From: Clostridiales bacterium
Lineage (GTDB): Bacteria > Bacillota > Clostridia > Christensenellales > CAG-138
Length of the DNA: 64,000 bases
Reading direction: 5' to 3'
NCBI GenBank assembly: GCA_004558525.1
Contig: SFCQ01000005.1
Location: 30,987-94,986, forward strand
In this document: positions 50,785 to 64,000 of the stretch, piece by piece
How the letters are laid out: each line of letters begins with the position of its first letter
Position numbering within the stretch: the first letter of the stretch is position 1
Made by a program: the position numbers and the translations under genes
The notes under the pieces: model-generated
The model's input: the letters and a program-made list of their open reading frames with translations, nothing else
Told to the model about the DNA's origin: nothing
Database searches by the model: none

Positions 50785-50804
50785 ACAAGGAGGATTCAAA
50801 CAAT

Positions 50805-52193
50805 ATGGATCGCGCTGTTGACAGATGGATAGACGAGCATAAGAATGAGCTTATAGACGCGCTCAGCGCAAACCTTAAGATAGCGAGCCTTAAGGATACC
50901 GATGCCGCTGCGGAGGGCGCGCCCTTCGGGCCGATGATACGCAGGGCGCTTGATACCGCGCTGGATTGCGGCAGGAGCCTTGGCTTTGAAACCGTGGATT
51001 ACGATGGCTACTGCGGCGCGATAGATATGCCCGCAGGTGAAGAGCAGCTCGGCATAATATGCCACCTTGACGTTGTGCCGGAGGGCAGCGGCTGGACTTA
51101 TCCGCCCTATGGCGCTGAGATACACGACGGCAAGCTTTACGCAAGGGGCACTATGGACGATAAGGGGCCGGCGTATGCGGCGCTTTTCGCCATGAAGGCC
51201 GTTAAGGAGTGCAAAATACCGCTTAAAAGGAGCGTCAGGCTGATACTCGGCTGCGACGAGGAAAGCGGCATGAGCTGCCTTAAGCACTATAACCGGGTTG
51301 CAAAGGCGCCCACGCTCTCCTTCTCGCCCGATGCCGAATATCCCGTGGTCAACAGCGAAAAGATGATATTCAGAACCGAATATAAAAAGGAATTCAAGTC
51401 CGGTATAACCATAAAGGCCGGCACAAGGCGCAACGTGGTGCCTGGCGAGGCTGTGGCTACGGTGCCAATGGCGCTTTCAAGGATAGTGCCTATAATGGAA
51501 GCGTTTATGGAGGGCAGCGAGTTTGCATGCTCCGCCGAAGCCATCGATGAAAACAGCACCAGGATAATAATGAAGGGCCTTGCCGCGCACGCCTCGGCCC
51601 CCGAGCATGGGAAAAACGCCATGCTCGCCATGCTTGCCCTGCTTGACAAGCTTCCGCTTGAAGGCGAGGACGCGGCTACCGTTGCGGCGCTTACAAACGC
51701 GCTTAAGTTCGATTGCCACGGCGAAACGCTGGGCATAGATAATGAGGACGCTTCCGGACGGCTTACGCTCAATCCGGGCGTGCTTGATTGGGACGGGGAC
51801 GGCATACACAGGCTCACGTTCGATGTGCGCGCGCCCATATCCAGCAAGGCCGGCGAGCTTGAGCGCAGGATAACCCTCGGCCTTAAGGATACCGGCCTTG
51901 TGCAGACCGACATAAGCTGGAGCGAGGGCTACTATATAAGTCCGGACGATGAGCTTGTAAAGAAGCTGCTCGATGTTTATGAGGGGCGCTTCGGCAAGCG
52001 CCTTGAGCCGCTTGCGATAGGCGGCGGCACATACGCAAGGCATATGAAGAACTCCGTTGCATTCGGCATAGAGCGCCCGGGCGAGCCGGGCAGGGCGCAC
52101 ATGCCGGACGAGTTCATTCCCATTGACGACCTTATCGAGGATACAAAGGTGCTTGCCGACGCTATAATAGCGCTTGCGGGCGATAACGAATAA
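50805..52193 (+). CDS. pepV: M20-family dipeptidase (PepV-like)
   Basis: 462 residues from the ATG preceded by AAGGAGG; an in-frame upstream ATG overlaps the promoter. Zinc-ligand motifs: ICHLDVVPEGSGW (about residue 85), GTMDDKGP (about 118), catalytic Glu in GCDEESGM (about 152), SPDAEYPVV, and a C-terminal GRAHMPDEF. PepV cleaves dipeptides after uptake in the cytoplasm. It is consistent with a peptide- and amino-acid-using lifestyle. Confidence 0.9.
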   Translation: MDRAVDRWIDEHKNELIDALSANLKIASLKDTDAAAEGAPFGPMIRRALDTALDCGRSLGFETVDYDGYCGAIDMPAGEEQLGIICHLDVVPEGSGWTYPPYGAEIHDGKLYARGTMDDKGPAYAALFAMKAVKECKIPLKRSVRLILGCDEESGMSCLKHYNRVAKAPTLSFSPDAEYPVVNSEKMIFRTEYKKEFKSGITIKAGTRRNVVPGEAVATVPMALSRIVPIMEAFMEGSEFACSAEAIDENSTRIIMKGLAAHASAPEHGKNAMLAMLALLDKLPLEGEDAATVAALTNALKFDCHGETLGIDNEDASGRLTLNPGVLDWDGDGIHRLTFDVRAPISSKAGELERRITLGLKDTGLVQTDISWSEGYYISPDDELVKKLLDVYEGRFGKRLEPLAIGGGTYARHMKNSVAFGIERPGEPGRAHMPDEFIPIDDLIEDTKVLADAIIALAGDNE

Positions 52194-52288
52194 AAAGCCC
52201 TCAGCCTTAAGCCGGAGCGGGCCTGTACCCCCCAAAAAGGCCTCTTTTGACATATAAAGGCAAACTTTTTTAGTATAATTCTTAAAAT

Positions 52289-52313
52289 GGCTTGTCACAG
52301 CTGTTGACAAGCC
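52289..52313. promoter_or_regulatory. 9-bp dyad overlapping the rpoB -35 box
   Basis: GGCTTGTCA and TGACAAGCC with a 7-nt centre CAGCTGT. The right arm contains most of the TTGACA box. It could be an operator or a terminator for pepV (T-rich sequence follows). Confidence 0.6.
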
Positions 52314-52332
52314 TTATTCCTTTTGATACAAT
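52304..52332 (+). promoter_or_regulatory. rpoBC promoter
   Basis: Consensus TTGACA (52304-52309) and TACAAT (52327-52332), 17-bp spacer. A leader of about 165 nt follows, with a TGGGAAATG/CATTTTCCCA hairpin near 52358-52381. The rest of the 312-bp gap holds no gene. Confidence 0.8.
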
Positions 52333-52505
52333 GTTAAACTGCGTTAGCATGGTAATCTGTGGGAAATGTCTGCATTTTCCCAGAGAGTGCCGTACTATTT
52401 CCAAATTGTGGGGTATGCAGGCCCACTTATGCGGAAATGCTTATGCCGAAGCGGCGCGGCGGCCATAAACACCGCTATATGCGGTGATATAGAGGAGTGA
52501 ACGCG

Positions 52506-56204
<3,699 letters not shown>

Positions 56205-56230
56205 AACGCGGATGAAGGGAGAGGAAAGCA

Positions 56231-59752
<3,522 letters not shown>

Positions 59753-59771
59753 GCTGAAATAAGCTGTTTTC

Positions 59772-59807
59772 GGGCCGCTGGGAACCGTGTTCAGGTCTTG
59801 GCGGCCC
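59772..59807 (+). terminator. Hairpin after rpoC
   Basis: GGGCCGC and GCGGCCC arms around a 22-nt loop, 20 bp past the rpoC stop. There is no strong U-run; possibly a weak terminator or processing site. Confidence 0.45.
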
Positions 59808-59847
59808 TTGAGTATACTGAGCATTATGGTATATGTTAGGAGATAAT

Positions 59848-60657
59848 ATGACTGAACCGAAATATACAAATACCGATTGCCCGCTGTACGCGACTAAGTA
59901 TTGCACGCAGCTGAATATGCAAAACTGCGAAAAATGCACCGTGGATTGCTCCGACGATGAAAAGACGGAGCGGGTGAAGCAGGATCTTGACGATATGGCA
60001 AGGCTTTTGCCAGAAGGCGGCATGAGCCAGCTTTTCGCGGGGGAAGAATGTATGCTCTGCAAGGGCGAAAAGCATAAAAAGGAGTATTATGCCTTCACCG
60101 ATATAGGGCATGCCGGCTCAAGGAAAAACAGGGCGAAGGGCATATTGGGCATGCTCAAAAAGGAGCCGCGCTTCGGCACGCTTTTGCCTATACAGATAGG
60201 CTGCTGCAGGGAGTGTAAAAAGCACTTCATGCTGATAAGCTACATAAAGAGCATAATAGTGTGCGCCTTCACCGTTATACCGCTTGCCGTGATGAGCTTC
60301 AGGAGCGTCAGCGAGCCGCTTATGGCAATAACACACGGGCTGCCGTTCTACATATTCGCGGCTTCCGTGGCGCTTGGAGTGATTATCGGCACGCTGGTCA
60401 AAAGAAGCCTTATAAAGCGCTGTTCTGAGGATACCTATATAAACATAATGCAGGCGCCCGTTTTGAGCGATATGGCGCAAAACGGCTGGTTTGAGCTTTT
60501 TGCGGAAAAGGGCGTAAGCAAGCTGGTATTCTCAAAAAAACCGGCTGATCATGGGCTGTTCAGCGCAATGCCTATGGCTGCTGAGGAGGAAAACGACGCG
60601 CATGCAGCCGCCGCCGTGGCCGCGGAGGGCGAAAGCAATAGCGAAAATGATATATAA
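59848..60657 (+). CDS. Cys-rich membrane protein of unknown function
   Basis: 269 residues from the ATG preceded by AGGAG. N-terminal cysteine cluster (CPLYATKYCTQLNMQNCEKC and CTVDC, about residues 10-35), a second pair in CMLCKGEK, and a third in GCCRECKKHF just before two membrane helices (about 145-165 and 174-192). The tail is Ala/Glu-rich. It could be a zinc-ribbon membrane protein. I do not recognise the family. It occupies the place between rpoC and rpsL where an L7Ae-like gene often occurs. Confidence 0.75.
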   Translation: MTEPKYTNTDCPLYATKYCTQLNMQNCEKCTVDCSDDEKTERVKQDLDDMARLLPEGGMSQLFAGEECMLCKGEKHKKEYYAFTDIGHAGSRKNRAKGILGMLKKEPRFGTLLPIQIGCCRECKKHFMLISYIKSIIVCAFTVIPLAVMSFRSVSEPLMAITHGLPFYIFAASVALGVIIGTLVKRSLIKRCSEDTYINIMQAPVLSDMAQNGWFELFAEKGVSKLVFSKKPADHGLFSAMPMAAEEENDAHAAAAVAAEGESNSENDI

Positions 60658-60702
60658 GCATGCCGAAAAGCGCCTGAATACTGAAAATATCAGTAAAATC
60701 GA

Positions 60703-60731
60703 TTGACAAGGCGAATGGGTGATGCTACAAT
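60703..60731 (+). promoter_or_regulatory. str operon promoter (rpsL-rpsG-fusA-tuf)
   Basis: Consensus TTGACA (60703-60708) and TACAAT (60726-60731), 17-bp spacer. Confidence 0.8.
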
Positions 60732-60743
60732 ATCAAAGTTGCG

Positions 60744-60779
60744 GAAAATGTCCCTTTCAAGGGGTTGCAAGGGATTTTC
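60744..60779 (+). promoter_or_regulatory. Leader RNA with alternative hairpins before rpsL
   Basis: GAAAAT plus CCCTT (60744-60756) can pair with AAGGGATTTTC (60769-60779), or CCCT can pair with the nearer AGGG (60760-60763). The two pairings exclude each other, which suggests a regulatory leader, possibly bound by S7 or S12. Confidence 0.45.
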
Positions 60780-60821
60780 TTAATATATAACCATTATATT
60801 TTGTATGGAGGAAATTCTTCA

Positions 60822-61196
60822 ATGCCGACCATTAACCAGTTGGTTCGTAAGGGCCGCGAGCAGGTGAGCTATAAGTCAAACTCTCCTATACTCAAGCAGT
60901 GCCCGCAGCGCCGTGGCGTTTGCACCGCGGTGCGTACCTTAACACCTAAAAAGCCTAACTCCGCTCTGCGTAAGATAGCGCGTGTCCGCCTGACCGATGG
61001 TCTTGAGGGTACCGCTTATATCCCCGGCGTGGGACACAACCTGCAGGAGCACAGCGTCGTCCTTATAAGGGGCGGCCGCGTAAAGGATCTGCCTGGTGTT
61101 CGTTACCACATCATTCGCGGCGCGCTCGATACCGCGGGCGTTGCCAAGCGTATGCAGGCCCGTTCCCGCTACGGCGCTAAGAGACCCAAGAAATAA
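60822..61196 (+). CDS. rpsL: 30S ribosomal protein S12
   Basis: 124 residues from the ATG following GGAGG. The conserved TPKKPNSALRKIARVRL with the streptomycin-relevant Lys is wild type, and GVRYHIIRGALDTAGV is intact. Some otherwise conserved positions differ (VCTAVRTLTPKK instead of the common RVYTTTPKK type). Confidence 0.98.
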   Translation: MPTINQLVRKGREQVSYKSNSPILKQCPQRRGVCTAVRTLTPKKPNSALRKIARVRLTDGLEGTAYIPGVGHNLQEHSVVLIRGGRVKDLPGVRYHIIRGALDTAGVAKRMQARSRYGAKRPKK

Positions 61197-61210
61197 GGAG
61201 GGAAGTTAAG

Positions 61211-61681
61211 ATGCCAAGACGTGGATTTGTACCCAAGAGGGAAGTTCTTGATGACCCTATGTACGGCGGCAAGCTGGTGACGAAGCTCGTCAACCAGGTC
61301 ATGCTCGATGGTAAGCGCGGAACCGCTCAGAAGGCCTGCTACGGCGCCTTTGAGATTATTCGCGAAAAGACCGGCCGTGAGCCCCTTGAAGTATTTGAGC
61401 AGGCCATGAACAACATCATGCCCGTTCTCGAAGTCAAGGCCCGCCGCGTCGGCGGCGCTACCTATCAGGTACCTATCGAGATAAGGCCCGAAAGGCGCCA
61501 GACCCTCGGCCTCAGGTGGCTGGTAAGCTATGCCCGCGCCCGCAGCGAACATACCATGATGCAGCGCCTCGCCGGCGAGATCATGGACGCCGCCAACCAG
61601 ACAGGTTCCGCCTTCAAGAAGAAGGAAGATACCCACAAGATGGCCGAGGCCAACAAGGCCTTTGCCCACTATCGCTGGTAA
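61211..61681 (+). CDS. rpsG: 30S ribosomal protein S7
   Basis: 156 residues, standard length: MPRRGFVPKREVLDDPMY start, VMLDGKRGTAQKACYGAF, RRVGGATYQVPIEIRPERR and the C-terminal EANKAFAHYRW. GGAGG lies upstream; 14 bp after rpsL. Confidence 0.98.
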   Translation: MPRRGFVPKREVLDDPMYGGKLVTKLVNQVMLDGKRGTAQKACYGAFEIIREKTGREPLEVFEQAMNNIMPVLEVKARRVGGATYQVPIEIRPERRQTLGLRWLVSYARARSEHTMMQRLAGEIMDAANQTGSAFKKKEDTHKMAEANKAFAHYRW

Positions 61682-61707
61682 TAATGGCAATATAAAGCCG
61701 CTGCAAC

Positions 61708-61734
61708 CGGATCCGGCGCATAACGCCGGGTCCG
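61708..61734 (+). terminator. Strong hairpin between rpsG and fusA
   Basis: CGGATCCGGCG / CGCCGGGTCCG, 11-bp stem with one G-U pair and a CATAA loop, followed by ATTTTG; a T-run occurs 18 nt further on. Possibly partial terminator or processing site that tunes fusA-tuf levels. Confidence 0.55.
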
Positions 61735-61798
61735 ATTTTGCGAAACGGTACAGTTTTTTTGTTAGCTTGAACAGCGATAAAAGAAAGGAGGGCTGCAA

Positions 61799-63865
61799 GT
61801 GGCAAGAGAGACCCCGCTTGAAAGAACAAGAAATATCGGCATAATGGCCCACATTGATGCCGGCAAAACAACCACTACCGAGCGTATATTGTACTACACC
61901 GGTAAGATACACAAGGTTGGCGAGGTGCACGAGGGCGCCGCGACTATGGACTTTATGGTCCAGGAGCAGGAGCGCGGCATAACCATAGCCTCAGCCGCCA
62001 CAACGACCTATTGGCGCAAGCATAGGATAAACATAATAGATACCCCGGGCCATGTTGACTTCACCATGGAGGTCGAGCGCTCCCTTCGCGTGCTGGATGG
62101 CGCCGTCGCCGTATTCTGCGCAAAGGGCGGCGTAGAGCCGCAGAGCGAGACCGTATGGCGTCAGGCCTCAAAATACGGGGTACCGCGCATAGCCTATATC
62201 AATAAGATGGATATAGTTGGCGCGAACTTCTACAACGTTGTAAAGATGATGAAGGACAGGCTTGGCGCACACGCCGTGCCTATCCAGCTTCCTATAGGCG
62301 TTGAGGCTGACTTCAGGGGCATAATAGACCTTGTCACCATGAAGGCCGAGGTATATTATGACAATGAGGGGAACGATATCCGCGAGGAGGAGATACCTCA
62401 GGATATGCTTGATAAGGCCGAGGAATACCGCACAGCCATGATAGAAGCCGCCGCCGATGAGGACGAGGCTTTGATGGAAAAATACCTTGGCGGCGAAGAG
62501 ATAACCAAGGAGGAGATAATGGCCGCCCTGAGAAAGGGCACCATAGCCAACCATCTTGTGCCCGTAGTATGCGGAACGTCATATAGGAACAAGGGCGTGC
62601 AGCCGCTTTTGAACGCTATAGTCGATTACCTGCCGTCTCCCTTGGACATTCCTCCGGCTGAGGGCAGGAGCATTGACGGGACTGAGATAATAAAGACCGA
62701 GTGCAGCGACGACGCTCCGTTTGCGGCGCTTGCGTTTAAGATAGTGGCGGACCCGTTTGTGGGCAAGCTCACTTTCTTCAGGGTATACAGCGGCACGCTG
62801 CAATCCAACTCCTATGTTTTTAACGCCTCAAAGGGAAAGCGCGAGCGTGTGGGCAAGATAACCCTTATCCATGCCGCCAGCCGCACCGAAGTGCCGGAGG
62901 CTCACGCGGGCGACATTGCGGCGCTTGGCGGGCTCAAGGATACCGGCACGGGCGATACGCTTTGCGATGAAAAGCACCCGCTGCTGCTTGAGACCATAGA
63001 GATACCCGATCCTGTTATACAGGTGGCCATAGAACCCAAAACAAAGGCCGGGCAGGAAAAGATGGGCATCGCCCTTTCAAAGCTTGCGGACGAGGATCCC
63101 ACCTTCCGCACGTTTACGGATAAGGAAACGGGTCAGACTATAATAAGCGGCATGGGCGAGCTGCATCTTGAGATAATAGTCGATAGGCTTATACGGGAGT
63201 TTAAGGTGGAGTGCAAGGTGGGCCGTCCTCAGGTCGCATACAGGGAAACGCTTACCCGCACCGTCAAGAGCGAGGGCCGCTATGTCCGTCAGACCGGCGG
63301 TCACGGCCAGTACGGCCACTGCGTAGTGGAGTTCTCTCCGCTTGAGCCGGGCAGCGGCTTCGTGTTTGAGGATAAGACGGTCGGCGGCGTGGTACCCAAG
63401 GAATACATACCCGCTATAAAGGCCGGTATAGAGGAAGCCTCAAAGAGCGGCGTGCTTGGCGGCTACGAGGTAGTGGACTTCAAGGCTACGCTGCTTGACG
63501 GCAGCTATCACGAGGTAGACTCGTCCGAGATGGCATATAAGATAGCCGGTTCCATGGCGCTTAAGGACGCGCTTGAAAAGGCTAACTGCGTGCTGCTTGA
63601 GCCTGTTATGAAGGTTGAGGTCGTTATGCCCGATGAATATATGGGCGACGTTATAGGCAACCTTACCTCAAGGCGCTGCCGCATAGAGGGTACGGACACC
63701 AGGGGCAACGCCCAGGTAGTTGACGCAATATGCCCGCTTAGCGAGATGTTCGGCTATGCCACGGACCTCAGGTCGCGCACGCAGGGCAGGGGCACGTTCA
63801 CCATGCAGTTCGATCATTATGAGCAGGTGAGCGAGGCTGTGGCTAAAAAGATACTTGGCAAATAA
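61799..63865 (+). CDS. fusA: Elongation factor G
   Basis: 688 residues from a GTG start with AAAGGAGGG upstream. GTPase motifs AHIDAGKTTT (G1), DTPGHVD (G3) and NKMD (G4) are present, as are the EF-G domains IV/V (GGHGQYGHCVVEF, DLRSRTQGRGTFTMQF). Catalyses ribosomal translocation. In the str operon order. Confidence 0.97.
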   Translation: MARETPLERTRNIGIMAHIDAGKTTTTERILYYTGKIHKVGEVHEGAATMDFMVQEQERGITIASAATTTYWRKHRINIIDTPGHVDFTMEVERSLRVLDGAVAVFCAKGGVEPQSETVWRQASKYGVPRIAYINKMDIVGANFYNVVKMMKDRLGAHAVPIQLPIGVEADFRGIIDLVTMKAEVYYDNEGNDIREEEIPQDMLDKAEEYRTAMIEAAADEDEALMEKYLGGEEITKEEIMAALRKGTIANHLVPVVCGTSYRNKGVQPLLNAIVDYLPSPLDIPPAEGRSIDGTEIIKTECSDDAPFAALAFKIVADPFVGKLTFFRVYSGTLQSNSYVFNASKGKRERVGKITLIHAASRTEVPEAHAGDIAALGGLKDTGTGDTLCDEKHPLLLETIEIPDPVIQVAIEPKTKAGQEKMGIALSKLADEDPTFRTFTDKETGQTIISGMGELHLEIIVDRLIREFKVECKVGRPQVAYRETLTRTVKSEGRYVRQTGGHGQYGHCVVEFSPLEPGSGFVFEDKTVGGVVPKEYIPAIKAGIEEASKSGVLGGYEVVDFKATLLDGSYHEVDSSEMAYKIAGSMALKDALEKANCVLLEPVMKVEVVMPDEYMGDVIGNLTSRRCRIEGTDTRGNAQVVDAICPLSEMFGYATDLRSRTQGRGTFTMQFDHYEQVSEAVAKKILGK

Positions 63866-63902
63866 AATATATAGAACAAAAAATATCTAAGGAGAAATAA
63901 AA

Positions 63903-64000
63903 ATGGCAAAGGCAAAATTCGAGCGCACTAAGCCGCACGTAAACATCGGCACGATAGGCCACGTTGACCACGGCAAGACAACCCTGACGGCAGCCATAAC
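63903..64000 (+). CDS. tuf: Elongation factor Tu, 5' end
   Basis: Only the first 32 codons are inside the window: [20 protein letters not shown] and the P-loop [18 protein letters not shown] precedes the ATG. The gene runs off the right edge; its position after fusA is standard. Confidence 0.96.

Noticed and set aside
52247..52279. Second rpoB promoter TTGACA ... TATAAT
   Set aside because: The boxes are 21 bp apart, too far for a normal sigma-A promoter; the TTGACA-17-TACAAT at 52304 is much better.

Overview
The window looks like a chromosomal segment of an anaerobic, spore-forming member of the Clostridia, probably an uncultured gut lineage. The evidence is a D-ornithine (Stickland-type) degradation cluster, an Rnf ion-pumping ferredoxin:NAD complex, sporulation and germination genes (spoIIR, sleB, ypeB, yabP, yabQ) and a Firmicutes-like rpoBC-rpsL-rpsG-fusA-tuf run. 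Most genes favour ATA for Ile and AGG for Arg despite fairly GC-rich DNA. The species cannot be named from sequence alone.

Layout. 0-4.7 kb: ornithine catabolism (oraE 3' part, a MutL/GlmL-type ATPase, ornithine racemase, ornithine carbamoyltransferase). 5.0-8.2 kb: two paralogous lipoproteins. 8.2-11 kb: spoIIR-sleB-ypeB. 11-15.1 kb: an unrecognised protein, a metallo-beta-lactamase-fold hydrolase, a GH13 neopullulanase-like enzyme, a DUF1858 protein and a QueT-type transporter. 15.1-24.2 kb: an intact-looking phage-derived particle and lysis cluster (N4-gp56 capsid, connector-like and beta-propeller proteins, BppU-like and glycine-rich receptor-binding proteins, NlpC/P60 endolysin, holin). 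It has no terminase, portal, integrase or repressor in the window, and is preceded by four helically phased repeats, a consensus promoter and two tandem terminator-like hairpins. 24.2-25.2 kb: DnaC/DnaI-like ATPase. 25.4-29.8 kb (minus): rnfCDEAB without rnfG. 30-32 kb: QueG-like Fe-S protein and a GyrI-like membrane protein. 32.1-34.7 kb (minus): a polar amino-acid ABC transporter plus a YerC/TrpR-like regulator, compositionally foreign. 34.9-37.7 kb (minus): lipoprotein, Ppx/GppA, divIC, yabQ, yabP. 38-43.2 kb: rho with a repetitive prion-like insert, a YugP-type peptidase (minus), and a DUF2975 / HTH / DUF4153-like operon. 43.4-50.6 kb: murA, zinc ribbon, glmS, DUF1836, DUF1445, a flavoprotein, Sfp-type transferase and uppP. 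50.8-64 kb: pepV, rpoB, rpoC, a Cys-rich membrane protein, rpsL, rpsG, fusA and the start of tuf.

Two candidates stand out for follow-up. One is the motor-less capsid/lysis cluster with its own elaborate promoter-leader region. The other is a dispersed family of about 199-bp intergenic repeats (two full-length copies with identical spans, one internally deleted, several truncated) whose conserved core always abuts a different strong hairpin. No tRNA, rRNA or CRISPR array was recognised.
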